Shown here: positions 53,799 to 63,716 of the stretch, piece after piece
How the letters are laid out: every line of letters starts with the position of its first letter
Position numbering within the stretch: the first letter of the stretch is position 1
Assembly: GCA_020633435.1 (NCBI GenBank)
Contig: JACKDP010000002.1
Coordinates: 310,001 to 374,000, forward strand
Length of the DNA stretch: 64,000 nucleotides
Reading direction: 5' to 3'
Origin: Myxococcales bacterium
GTDB lineage: Bacteria; Myxococcota_A; Bradymonadia; UBA7976; UBA1532
Position numbers and translations under genes: made by a program
The notes under the pieces: generated by a model
What the model was told of the DNA's origin: nothing
Database searches by the model: none
The model's input: the letters and a program-made list of their open reading frames with translations, nothing else

Positions 53799-55060
53799 CC
53801 GATGGCGGCCAGCAGGCCGGCGTGGCGGGCCCCGCCGGTGTCGAGGACCTGCCCGGTGCGCACCCGCCCGGCCCCGCCCCCCGCGAGGATGAACGGCATG
53901 TCGCGGTGGGCGTGGGTGTTGCCGTCGCTCACCTCGCTGCACAGGAGCACCAGGCTGTAGTCGAGCATGGTGCCGTCCCCCTCGGGCCGGGCGGCCAGGG
54001 CGTCGAGCACCGCCGCGTACTGCTGCACGAACCAGCGCCGCTGCGCGAAGTAGTCGCGGAACTCCCGGCGCTCGAGGTCGTGGCGCGGGCCGTAGTGGCT
54101 GGCCTGGTGGCTGCGCATGTCGAAGCCGGGGTCGTACATCTCGGTGCCGGCGAACCGGCTCATGATCAGCTCGCTGGTGTGGTGGGAGGCCTGGATGACG
54201 CCCACCCGGGTCAGGCCGCAGGCCATGGCCTGCACCAGCAGCTCGCTCTGGGCTGCGAGCACGGCGGGGAACTGCTCCGGGGCGTAGAGCTGCCCGCGAT
54301 CGATGTCCATGGGCCCGAGGCCGCAGGCGGCGGGGTCGCGGGCCTGGGCCACGTCGCCGATGCGCTGCTCCACCTCGCGGACGGCCTCCAGGTGCAGGTC
54401 GAGGCGGGCGCGCTCGCTGGGGCCGAGGCCACTCTTCAGCTCGGCGAGCTCGCCGCGGATGCCGTCGAGCAGGCTCAGGCGCAGGCGGCGGCGGCGCTCG
54501 GCGGCGGGGTCGGGGCCGGCCGGGTCGGCGACCTGCCCGGCGAAGAGGCGCTCGAAGGCCTCGACGGGATCGTCCCAGGGCGGGGCGGTGAAGCCCGCCT
54601 CGGGGTAGGAGATGTGCTTGTCGCCGGAGGCCCCGTTCCAGTTGGCCATGGCCCCCAGGTAGACGTGCCGGTGGGGGCGGTCGGCGCCCACCGTCTGGGC
54701 CAGGACGCGGTCGATGGAGCGGCCGCCGCCCCCGTCCACGCCGGTCAGCAGCTTGCGGGCGCCCCCCGGGTGGCTGCCCTCGTCGGTGCCGCCCATGCTC
54801 AGGTCGTTGAGGAAGAGGCACGCGGCGCGGTGGGGCGTGAGGGCGGCGAGCTGGTCGGGCAGGGGCGCGCCGGCGCTGACCCGCCAGAGGCTCGGCTCGC
54901 CGTCGGCGCTGGGGCCGGCCACCCCGTCGGGGAAGTAGAAGACGATCAGCCGGCGGGCGGGCTCGACCTGGGCCCGCGCGGGCCGGAAGAGGGCCGGCAG
55001 CCCCAGGATGGAGGCGCCCGCCACGCCGAGAAAGCGTCGTCGATTCAGGTGGTTGCCCAT
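53726..55060 (-). CDS. DUF1552 family exported protein (second copy)
   Basis: A 444-aa protein. The ATG overlaps the DUF1592 gene stop by one base (TGATG). Tat-type signal NRRRFLGVAGASILGLPALFRPARAQ. Family blocks: LIVFYFPDGVAGPS, LSMGGTDEGSHPGGARKLLTG, SIDRVLAQTVGAD, LSLLDGIRGELAELKSGLGPSERARLDLHLEAVREVEQRI, QAMACGLTRVGVIQASHH, LLDYSLVLLCSEVSDGNTHAHRDMPFILAGGG. It differs from the copy at 11813-13138 by an extra segment (FAGTEMYDPGFDMRSHQASHYGPRHDLERREF...RWFVQQYAAVLDAL), so the pairs are not recent duplicates. It works with the PSD1 cytochrome upstream; reaction unknown. Confidence 0.88.
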   Translation of the reverse strand: MGNHLNRRRFLGVAGASILGLPALFRPARAQVEPARRLIVFYFPDGVAGPSADGEPSLWRVSAGAPLPDQLAALTPHRAACLFLNDLSMGGTDEGSHPGGARKLLTGVDGGGGRSIDRVLAQTVGADRPHRHVYLGAMANWNGASGDKHISYPEAGFTAPPWDDPVEAFERLFAGQVADPAGPDPAAERRRRLRLSLLDGIRGELAELKSGLGPSERARLDLHLEAVREVEQRIGDVAQARDPAACGLGPMDIDRGQLYAPEQFPAVLAAQSELLVQAMACGLTRVGVIQASHHTSELIMSRFAGTEMYDPGFDMRSHQASHYGPRHDLERREFRDYFAQRRWFVQQYAAVLDALAARPEGDGTMLDYSLVLLCSEVSDGNTHAHRDMPFILAGGGAGRVRTGQVLDTGGARHAGLLAAIGQAMGADVPRFGDTASPPLPGVLS

Positions 55061-57258
55061 CACGGCGCCTCCTCGACGCGGGTCGTGAACTCGGGGGCGG
55101 TCACGACGGCCAGCAGCAGGTCGCGCAGGTCGCCGCCCGAGGCGAGGAAGCGGCGCTGCAGGGCGAGCACGGCGCAGCGGTCGGCGGCCCCCTCGCGGGC
55201 GCCCAGGGCGAAGCGGCGCAGGCGGGTGGCGAAGCAGGCCGGGGCGGCCTCGCTCTCGGCCAGCAGGGCGCCGAGGGTCGCGAGATCGGCGTACGGGGCC
55301 GAGGTGCCGGCGCCGAGGCCCTCCAGGTCGTTCATGTCGCCGCCGCCCTCGATGGGCTGGCCGTTCTCCGTGGTGCGGTGGCGGCCGATGGCGTCGAAGC
55401 CCTCGAAGCCGAAGCCCACGGCGTCGATGTACTGGTGGCACGAGCGGCAGAACGGGTCGTCCGTGTGCTGGCGGAAGCGCTCGCGGGTGGTGGCGCGGGG
55501 ATCCACGTCGGGCACGCCGCCGGCGTTCGGGGGCGGCGGGGGCAGCTCCTGGCAGAGCAGCTTCTGGCGGACGAAGAGGCCGCGGCGGATGGGCGAGGAC
55601 TGGTCGGAGTGGGCGTAGGTGGCCAGCACGCTGGCCTGGCCGAGGACGCCCGCGCGGCCGTCGGGGGCCGGGGCGCCGGCCGGGGCGCCGTACAGCGCCG
55701 CGAGGCGGGCGTCGGGCACGGGCCACGCCGCCGTCAGCAGGCTGGCGAAGCGGCCGTCGTCGGGATCGAAGACCACCTGCCGGACGAAGTCGCGGGTCTG
55801 GTCGAGGAGGGCCTGCCGGACGTCGTCGCCGAAGAGGGGGGCCAGCTCGGCGCTCTTGGCGGCGGTGGGCAGGGCCTCGACGCCGAGCCACTGCACCGCG
55901 AAGGTGCCCAGGGCCTCCCCGGCGCGGGGATCGGCGATCAGGCGGCGGGCCTCGGCGGCCAGGCCGGCCTCGGTGTCGAGGCGGCCGTCGGCGGCGGCGG
56001 CGAGGAGCTCGGCGTCGGGGGTGGTGCCCCAGAGGAAGTAGGACAGGGCGGCCGCGACCTCATGGCCCGTGAGCCGGTAGCGCCCCTGGCCGTCCGGGAC
56101 GCCGCGCTCGGAGCGGTAGAGGAAGCCGGGCGAGGCGAGCAGCGCGGTGAGGGCGGCCTCCTGGCCCTCGTCGCGGGCGAGGGCGGTGTAGCGGGCGGCC
56201 TCGGCCTCGGTCAGGGGCCGGCGGAAGACGCGGGCGCCCACCTCGGTGGCGAAGCGGGCGGGGCAGCCGGCGTCGGCGGCGGCGCAGGGCAGCCAGCGCC
56301 CGCCGCGGGCCAGGGCCGCGCGGGCGGCGCGCTCGGCGTTCTCCAGGTAGGCCTCGAGGTGCACGGCCGTCACGCGGCCGGAGGCCACATGCGTCTCGAA
56401 GGCGAAGCCCTCGGGGCGGGTCTCGGGGGGCACGCCGGCGGTGAAGGCCGCCGGATCGGGGGGCGCCTCGCAGGGGGGCACCTCGATGATGGAGTTGTGG
56501 CCGCCGAAGCCATCGGGCTCGGTGAGGGGGTTGTCGGGGTCGGGCACCCAGTCGCGCTCGTCGAGGACGAACTTGTAGCTGTGGCGGCCCGCCGGGAGGT
56601 CGGCGGTGGCGACGTAGACGCCGTCCACGCGGGCCATGGCCAGGCCCCCGGCGGCGAGGGTGCCGGGCCAGCCGTTGAAGCTGCCGGCGACGTGCACGGT
56701 GCCGGGCTGGCGGTCCCCGGGATCGAAGGTGAAGCGGGCGGGCTGGCACTCGACCTGATCGAAGAAGAAGAGGTCCCGCAGGGAGCTGGCGTACTCTCGG
56801 CGCGTCAGCAGGCGCACGCGGCGGGGGAGGGCGCCGGCGGCGTCGCAGGTCCCGGGATCCAGCGAGAAGGTGTCGAGGATGAGGCCGGCCAGGTCGTCGG
56901 CGCAGGCCCCCTCGCAGGCGGTGGGATCCGTCGGCGGCATGGTGCGGGCGATGCGGTCGGCCAGCGTCGCGCGGTCGCGGTCGCCCAGGCCGGTCAGGGC
57001 CGGGCCGGCGCCGCCCTCGCCGAGGGGGCCGTGGCAGGCCGCGCACAGGCGGGCGTAGGTGGCGGCGGCCCCGGCCGGAGGTGGCGCGGCGGCGTCGCTG
57101 CCCGGGGGCAGGGCCGCGGCGTCGTCGTCGGCCCTGGGGGCGGCCCCGTCGGCGCCGGGGCCGGCGTCGGGCAGGTAGGCCGCGCCCGGCACGTCGACGC
57201 CCGGGGACTCGGCGCAGCCCACCAGCGACCAGAGGAAGAGCAGGGCGAGGGGTCTCAT
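55060..57258 (-). CDS. PSD1-type dihaem lipoprotein with inserted CBM48-like domain
   Basis: A 732-aa protein. The ATG at 57258 (12 codons inside the longest frame) gives the signal MRPLALLFLWSLVGC. An Asp/Ala/Pro linker leads to a cytochrome c module with CAACH (72-76) and TMPPTDP. RLLTRREYASSLRDLFF (DUF1587) is then interrupted by ~78 residues (183-260: GTVHVAGSFNGWPGTL...GRHSYKFVLDERDWVPDPDNP...NSIIEV) that match the AMPK-glycogen-binding/CBM48 fold. DUF1595, DUF1592 (LTGHEVAAALSYFLWGTTPDAELL), DUF1588 (GVLGQASVLATYAHSDQSSPIRRGLFVRQKLLC), CRSCH and DUF1585 follow. The first PSD1 protein in the window has neither the N-terminal haem site nor this insert. Coupled to DUF1552. Confidence 0.88.
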   Translation of the reverse strand: MRPLALLFLWSLVGCAESPGVDVPGAAYLPDAGPGADGAAPRADDDAAALPPGSDAAAPPPAGAAATYARLCAACHGPLGEGGAGPALTGLGDRDRATLADRIARTMPPTDPTACEGACADDLAGLILDTFSLDPGTCDAAGALPRRVRLLTRREYASSLRDLFFFDQVECQPARFTFDPGDRQPGTVHVAGSFNGWPGTLAAGGLAMARVDGVYVATADLPAGRHSYKFVLDERDWVPDPDNPLTEPDGFGGHNSIIEVPPCEAPPDPAAFTAGVPPETRPEGFAFETHVASGRVTAVHLEAYLENAERAARAALARGGRWLPCAAADAGCPARFATEVGARVFRRPLTEAEAARYTALARDEGQEAALTALLASPGFLYRSERGVPDGQGRYRLTGHEVAAALSYFLWGTTPDAELLAAAADGRLDTEAGLAAEARRLIADPRAGEALGTFAVQWLGVEALPTAAKSAELAPLFGDDVRQALLDQTRDFVRQVVFDPDDGRFASLLTAAWPVPDARLAALYGAPAGAPAPDGRAGVLGQASVLATYAHSDQSSPIRRGLFVRQKLLCQELPPPPPNAGGVPDVDPRATTRERFRQHTDDPFCRSCHQYIDAVGFGFEGFDAIGRHRTTENGQPIEGGGDMNDLEGLGAGTSAPYADLATLGALLAESEAAPACFATRLRRFALGAREGAADRCAVLALQRRFLASGGDLRDLLLAVVTAPEFTTRVEEAP

Positions 57259-57298
57259 GGGCGGCATCGTCCCGGAGGGGTGCCGCCGGATCAAGGCG

Positions 57299-57760
57299 TC
57301 AGTCGTCGTCGTCGTCGTCGGGGTCGAAGCCCAGGGCGGCGGGCCGCTCCACCACCTCGGCCTCGTCGGCGTCCTGCTCGGTGACGAGGCGCACGACGCG
57401 CTCCGTGGCGTCGTTGAGCCAGCCGCGCAGCTCCGCCCAGAGCGACTCGAACTCGGGCCAGAGCGTCTCGTCGACGAAGCGGGCGGGCACCCGGGCCATC
57501 ACCGTGGTGCGGCGCTGGCGGGGGTAGCGGTAGGGCTTCAGGCCATAGCGCCGCAGCAGCGCCACCAGCAGGCGCCGCGACCACAGGTCGGTGACGGTGA
57601 AGCGGTACTCGATGGGCGGATCCGTCTCGGCGATGGCCGCCAGGCGCTCCTGGATGCGCGCCCGCGCCTCGGCGGCGGCCTGGCGCTCGCCCTCGGTGGT
57701 GGCCCCGGCGAAGAGCGCCTCGATCTTGCGCAGCTTCTCGATGAGTCGGGCTTCGTCCAA
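57299..57760 (-). CDS. DUF2786-like protein
   Basis: A 153-aa protein starting at TTG (57760) with GGAGGGAG upstream. The N-terminal 40 residues (RLIEKLRKIEALFAGATTEGERQAAAEARARIQERLA) fit DUF2786. The middle (YRFTVTDLWSRRLLVALLRRYGLKPYRYPRQRRTTVMARVP) and an acidic C-terminus ending in a run of Asp complete it. It is soluble. DUF2786 proteins are found in phages and bacteria with no clear role. It sits alone between the PEGA gene and the PSD1 gene, 40 bp upstream of the latter. Confidence 0.75.
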   Translation of the reverse strand: MDEARLIEKLRKIEALFAGATTEGERQAAAEARARIQERLAAIAETDPPIEYRFTVTDLWSRRLLVALLRRYGLKPYRYPRQRRTTVMARVPARFVDETLWPEFESLWAELRGWLNDATERVVRLVTEQDADEAEVVERPAALGFDPDDDDDD

Positions 57761-57880
57761 GGCTCCCTCCGGCGGCGAGCCGGCATCATGCCCACGGCCC
57801 CCGGGAAAGGAAACTTCGCGCCCGTCGAGCGGGCGGGCGCGGTGGCTGGATTGCGGGGATTCTGCTGGGAAGACGGGCGG

Positions 57881-58753
57881 TTAGAAGGTGCCGCCCACGC
57901 CGAGGCCGCCCGGGCTCGCCTGCACCGACACGCCGTGCCCCTCCCGGAAGAAGAGGACGCCGCCGGTGACGAGGGCGGCCGCGCCGAGGCCGGCGGCGGA
58001 CCAGAAGCCCAGGTTCCACGTCTCGGCGCTGGCCTGGTGGTCGTCCCAGGCGGCGCTGGTGCGGGCGGCGTCGCGGCTGTCGATCTCGCTGGAGGCGAGG
58101 CCGTAGAAGACGCCCGCGGCGGCCCCGGCGGCGGCGGCGCCCCCGAGGGCGACCCACGTCCAGACGCGCTTGCCCCCGCCCGCCGGCGCCTTCTGGACGA
58201 TGACCTCCGTGAGCCGCGGCGCGTTGCGCTGGGCCATGAGCGTCTGGCTGATGGTGCCCTTGCGGGACTCGCGCACCACCAGCTTCGCCTCGGCGGGATC
58301 GTAGCGGCGCAGGCTGAAGCGCAGCGTGTACTCGCCCACGACGAGCCGCGTCTTGAGGGGCGTCGTGCCCAGCTCGACGTCGTCCTGCGTCGTCACGGAG
58401 GCGCCGGGCGGATCCGACAGGATCTCCACCTCCGGCTTGAGGCGCTCGACCACCTGCTGGGCCATCTCGGCCTTGTCGGGCTCGGGGTTCGTGGCGAGGA
58501 ACTTGTCGAAGGCGGCCACCGCCTCGGCCACGCGCCCCATCCGCTGCAGGACGAGGCCCTGGTTGGCGATGTAGCCGGGCTGGGGATCGGCGGCGTAGGC
58601 GGCCTTGAGCTTCTCCAGGGCGCCCGCGTAGTCGCGCTGGGTGAAGAGGCGGTCGGCCTCGGCCTTGAGGGCGTCGGCAGCGACCGGATCGTAGGCGTGC
58701 GCCGCGGGGGCGGCGAGGGCCAGGGCGAGGAGCGCGGAGACGAGGCGGCTCAC
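57881..58753 (-). CDS. TPR-PEGA domain exported protein
   Basis: A 290-aa protein. The GTG start overlaps the stop of the upstream gene (GTGA) and has GAGGAGGGACC before it. Signal peptide to AHA (~21). TPR-like helices (~25-110: ADRLFTQRDYAGALEKLKAAYAADP, GYIANQGLVLQRMGRVAEAVAAFDKFL). PEGA beta domain (~115-165: VEILSDPPGASVTTQDDVELGTTPLKTRLVVGEYTLRFSL). Then a hydrophobic helix (WTWVALGGAAAAGAAAGVFYGLA), a short loop, a second helix (FWSAAGLGAAALVTGGVLFF) and a glycine-rich tail. This layout is frequent in Myxococcota. It is cotranscribed with the MopE-like giant gene. Confidence 0.85.
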   Translation of the reverse strand: MSRLVSALLALALAAPAAHAYDPVAADALKAEADRLFTQRDYAGALEKLKAAYAADPQPGYIANQGLVLQRMGRVAEAVAAFDKFLATNPEPDKAEMAQQVVERLKPEVEILSDPPGASVTTQDDVELGTTPLKTRLVVGEYTLRFSLRRYDPAEAKLVVRESRKGTISQTLMAQRNAPRLTEVIVQKAPAGGGKRVWTWVALGGAAAAGAAAGVFYGLASSEIDSRDAARTSAAWDDHQASAETWNLGFWSAAGLGAAALVTGGVLFFREGHGVSVQASPGGLGVGGTF

Positions 58754-61700
58754 GGTCCCTCCTCACAGGCGACGAGGCGGCAGAAGCCATCGGGGGCGGG
58801 GGCGCAGCAGAGGCTCGCGCCCGTGCGGCCCACGGGGCCCTCGCCGCCGGGGACGGGGCAGACGGCCGAGGCGCCGGCGGGGCCGCCGTCGCCGGGCAGG
58901 CCCGGGCTGAGCGCGAGGGCCAGGGCCGCGGCCTGATCGGGGAGGGGCGCGCCCGCGCGGTCGAGGGCGATGACGGGCATCGCGCTCGCCGGGCTGAAGA
59001 CCCCCGCGCTGGGCCCACCGGCCCCCGCGCCACCCCCGCCACCGCAGCCGCCGCCGCGGCCGCCGGGGCCGCCGTCGCCGCCGGGCGTGCAGTCCACGCA
59101 GTCGGGCCCCGCGCGGCCGCCCTGGCCCCTGTTGGCGCCGAGGCCGCCGGTGCCGCCCGCGCCGCCAGGCCCGCCGACGCCGCCGGGGCCACCGGCGAGG
59201 CGGGCGTCGATGAGGCCCACGCGCCCGCCGAAGACGGCCAGGCCGAAGCTGGCGCCGCCGCCGAGGCCGCCGAGGCCACCGGCCCCGCGCAGCCGCCCGC
59301 GCCGCCGCCGGCACCGCCGCCGCCCACGAGGCCGCCGCCGAGCGCGCCCGCGCCGCCACCGCCGCCGCCGCTGCCCGCGGTGCCCAGGCCACCGCCCTCG
59401 CCCCGATCGGGCAGCCAGCCGGGCCGGTCAGGATCGAGGCGGCCCCCAGGCGGCTGCCGAGGCCCGCGGGGCCCACCGCGCCGGCGCCGCCGTTGCCCCC
59501 GCGCTCCCCCGCCTGGCCGGGCAGGGCCCGCCCGGCCGCGCCGGGCACATCACCCTGGCCGGGCCGCCCGTCGATGAGGGCGAGATCGTCGGTGCTGCGG
59601 CCCCCGGCGCCGCCATCGGTGCCGATGGGGCAGCCGGCGTTGGTGCCCGGCAGGCCCCCGCAGCCCGGGCAGCCCGGGTCGTCGCCGTCGGCGCCCGAGC
59701 GGCCGATGGCGGCGAGCTCGGGGGCCGGATCCCCCGGCTGGCCCGGCCCGCCGACGCCACCGCGGCCGGCCTCGACGTCCACGTCGCGCAGGCGCAGGTG
59801 ATCGCCCACGTCCACGGCCAGGATGGCGTAGGAGCTCTGGCCGGCCGGCGCGGCGCCCGCGCGGACGCGCACGAGGTCGAGGAGCGTCGGGCGGCCGAGC
59901 TGCTGGTAGCGCAGCACGACGGGCGGGCCCGCCAGCTCGGTCGCGGCCTGATCGGGGGCCACGCGGCTCCACGCCGGCCCGGCGGGATCGAAGAGGTAGC
60001 CGCCGTGCAGGTCCACCCCCGCCGGGACGTCGAGGGTGCTCCCCAGCACATGCCGGCCAGCCACGATGAGGACGGGCGCGCCGCCCCGGGCGGCCGCCAG
60101 GGCCACGCCCTGGGCCACCGTCGCGACGGGGGCCTCCAGGGTGCCGGCGGCCCCGTCGTCGCCGTCCGGGCCGGCCACGAAGACGGCCCGATCGGCGGGG
60201 CCGTCCACGCCGTCGCAGTTCACGTCCTCGAACGCCGCGTCGGGCTCGTCCTCGGCGCCGGGCTGGCACTCGCAGCCGTTGGCGGCCACCCCGTCGTCGT
60301 CGGCGAAGCCCTCGGCGCACGCGGCGACGGTGCACTCCCCGGCCTCGCAGCCGGCGGTGGCCTGGTCGAGCTCGCAGCGGCGCCCGCACTCGCCGCAGTT
60401 CTGGGGATCGGCGTCGGTGTCGAAGTCCTCGTCGACGGCGCCATCGCAGTCGTCATCGAGCAGGTTGCACGTCTCGTCGCCCGGATCCCCGGGCGCGACG
60501 TTGCAGGCCGCCGCCAGGCCATCATCGCCGCAGACGATGGTGCCATTGCGCTGGCAGCTCCCCTGGCCGACGGCGCAGGGCTCGCCCACGGCGTCGAAGC
60601 CCTCGTCGACGGTGCCATCGCAGTCTTCATCGGCGGGCGCGGCGCAGCTCTCGACGCCGGGCTCGGCCGCGACGGCGTCGCAGACGGCCTCCTCGTCGCG
60701 ACACACCAGCCGCCCCTCGACCCGGCAGGCCCCGACGCCGGCGGCGCAGGCGTCGCCCACCCCGAGGTCCTCGTCCACCCGGCCGTCGCAGTCGTCGTCG
60801 AGGGCGTTGCAGCGCTCGGGGCCGCCCACGGGCATGGGCAGCTCGCAGACCGGCGCGTCGTCGCCGCAGATCACGCGGCCGACGCCGGCGCAGATCCCCA
60901 GCCCGCCCTCGCACTCCGCCCCCACCGGCGGCCCGTCGGCCCCGAGGCGGAAGGCCTCGTCGACGCTGCCATCGCAGTCGTCGTCCTCGCCGTTGCAGGC
61001 CTCCTCGCGCTCGTCGGGCAGCACGACCACCCGGCCGCCGGCGTCCACGCAGGGCCCGTAGGTGCCCTCGGCGCCGCAGAACCGGGTGCCGGCCACGCAG
61101 GCGCCCGCGTCGACGCCGCAGGCCACCTGGTCGCCGGGCTGGCACTCGGCGGCCACCTCGTCGACGGTGCCGTCGCAGTCGTTGTCGAGGCCGTCCGCGG
61201 GCACCTCGTCCACCGGATCGCCGGCGTCGCCCATGCAGGCGGGCTGGCCGTCGTCGCCGCAGCGCCGCTCGCCGGGCCGGGCGCAGGCGCCCACGCCCAC
61301 CGTGCAGGCCATGCTCAGGGCGAAGTCCTCGTCCACCGCGCCATCGCAGTCCTGATCGCCGCCGTCGCAGCGCTCGGCCGGCGGGGCGACGGGCCAGACC
61401 ACGTCGCAGGCGGGGGCCGCGAAGTCGAGCGTGAGGCTGCCTGCCTCCGCGGTGAAGGGCCCGATGCGCCAGGCGGCCTGGCAGCCGGCCTCCACCGCGC
61501 AGGCGCCCGACGCCGTCAGCTCGGGGCCGCACGCCACCATGTTGTCGAGGGCGTAGAGGGCGGCCTGGATGCGCGTGGTGCCCGCGTCGAGGCCCAGCTC
61601 GAGGGCCGCGTCGGGCGTCGGGAGCGCCGCCGAGAGGGTGCGCCGGTCATCCTCCACGACGAGGCAGAGGCCCGCGCCCTGCCAGGCCGCGGCGCACTGG

Positions 61701-61891
61701 GCGTCGTCGTCTCCCAGGCAGCCGCGGGCCTGCACGACGACGGGGCGGCCCGTCGCGGCGCTGCACGATCCCGCCACGCAGACCCCGCCACCCGGGCAGG
61801 GATCATCCGGGAAACATTCAGGTTTCTCAGCGTCGAGGGGCAGGCAGCCAGCCATCAGGGCGGCGGCCAGCGCCCATCGCATCAGCCCCAT
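58750..61891 (-). pseudogene. MopE-like Cys/Asp-repeat giant lipoprotein, two apparent frameshifts
   Basis: ATG at 61891 after GGAGGG. Lipoprotein signal MGLMRWALAAALMAGC. Six to seven metal-binding MopE-type repeats follow (CDGGDQDCDGAVDEDF, DGLDNDCDGTVDE, CNGEDDDCDGSVDEAF, CNALDDDCDGRVDEDL, DEDCDGTVDEGF, CNLLDDDCDGAVDEDF). A parallel-beta-like region is next (GPDGDDGAAGTLEAPVATVAQGVALAAA...GVDLHGGYLFD), then a Gly-rich tail. The frame shifts near 59402-59431 (from ...TGPAGCPIG to GEGGGLGTAGSGGG) and again near 59285 (to GLGGLGGGASFGLAVFGG), ending at the TGA 58750-58752. The last frame is the native one because its stop overlaps the next start (GTGA). Total length would be ~1045 aa. Sequencing error in low-complexity GC is possible. 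Confidence 0.7.
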
Positions 61892-61975
61892 GGTGCCCTC
61901 CGATCCGGTGGGGATCGGTCTACCATCGGGCGTGCGAGTTTGGGAAGGGCGCCGCCGGGGCGGGGGCGCCGCGGC

Positions 61976-62824
<849 letters not shown>

Positions 62825-62874
62825 AGGCAACCTCCCGGGCTGGTGCGGCCGGCGTCAGGGGCGGCCGCGGCGGA

Positions 62875-62880
62875 AGCATA
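62875..62880 (-). promoter_or_regulatory. -10-like element of the Ala-rich protein gene
   Basis: TATGCT (context CACTATGCTTCC, minus strand) ends 50 nt before the GTG at 62824. There is no convincing -35. Confidence 0.4.
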
Positions 62881-62958
62881 GTGGGTGTTCGAGCCACCCA
62901 GGGGAAGATCTATCAGGCTTCTGGTCCGCGGAGACAGGGCCCGCGGCGGGGATCGATC

Positions 62959-63603
62959 TTACTGGGGGACCTTCTTCCAGTCCGCCAGGAACTTCGCCAG
63001 GCCCGCGTCGGTGAGCGGGTGGCGGATGAGCTGCATCAGCACGCTGTAGGGCACCGTGCAGACATCCGCCCCCATGCGGGCGGCCTCCAGGATGTGCCCG
63101 GGGTGGCGGATGGAGGCCACGAGGACCTCGGTGTCGAAGTTGTAGTTCTCGTAGATCTCGACGATCTGGCTGACGACCTCCATGCCGTCATGGGCGATGT
63201 CGTCGAGCCGGCCCACGAAGGGGCTGATGTAGTCGGCGCCCGCCTTGGCCGCGAGGAGGGCCTGCAGGGGCGAGAAGCAGAGCGTCACGTTGGTGGCGAT
63301 GCCGTGGTCGGCGCACCAGGCGACGGCCTTGAGCCCCTCGGCGATGAGGGGGATCTTCACGACGATGTTCTCGTGGATCTTCGAGAGCTGCTTGGCCTCG
63401 GCCACCATGCCATCGAAGTCGGTGGACACCACCTCGGCGGAGATGGGGCCGTCGATGACGCTGCAGATCTCGGCGATCACGTCGGCGAACTTCCGGCCGG
63501 TCCGGGCCACCAGGGACGGGTTGGTGGTCACGCCGTCCACGAGGCCCAGGGCGGCGGCTTCGCGGATCTCGTTCACGTCGGCGGTGTCGATGAAGAACTT
63601 CAT
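62959..63603 (-). CDS. tal: TalC/FSA-type transaldolase
   Basis: A 214-aa protein, the usual size of the short transaldolase/fructose-6-phosphate aldolase family. MKFFIDTADVNEIREAAALGLVDGVTTNPSLVARTG opens the barrel. VVKIPL holds the Schiff-base Lys (~83). TNVTLCFSPLQALLAAKAGADYISPFVGRLDDI and VLVASIRHPGHILEAARMGADVCTVPYSVL follow. It transfers dihydroxyacetone units in the pentose phosphate pathway (transaldolase), or cleaves fructose-6-phosphate; the sequence alone does not separate these. It is a single-gene unit with its own promoter. Confidence 0.93.
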   Translation of the reverse strand: MKFFIDTADVNEIREAAALGLVDGVTTNPSLVARTGRKFADVIAEICSVIDGPISAEVVSTDFDGMVAEAKQLSKIHENIVVKIPLIAEGLKAVAWCADHGIATNVTLCFSPLQALLAAKAGADYISPFVGRLDDIAHDGMEVVSQIVEIYENYNFDTEVLVASIRHPGHILEAARMGADVCTVPYSVLMQLIRHPLTDAGLAKFLADWKKVPQ

Positions 63604-63642
63604 GGCGGCTCCAGTGCGATGGTCTGCCGGGACGGCGGCGGC

Positions 63643-63670
63643 AGTGTAGCGGCGAGGTGGGCAAACGCAA
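63643..63670 (-). promoter_or_regulatory. Sigma-70-type promoter of the transaldolase gene
   Basis: On the minus strand: TTGCGT (63670-63665), 16-nt spacer, TACACT (63648-63643), 39 nt before the ATG. The -10 again has the CGCTACACTG context. Confidence 0.55.
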
Positions 63671-63716
63671 GCCACCCCGGCATGATGCGGCGTCTGTTCC
63701 GCGCCCGGAGGCCCCC

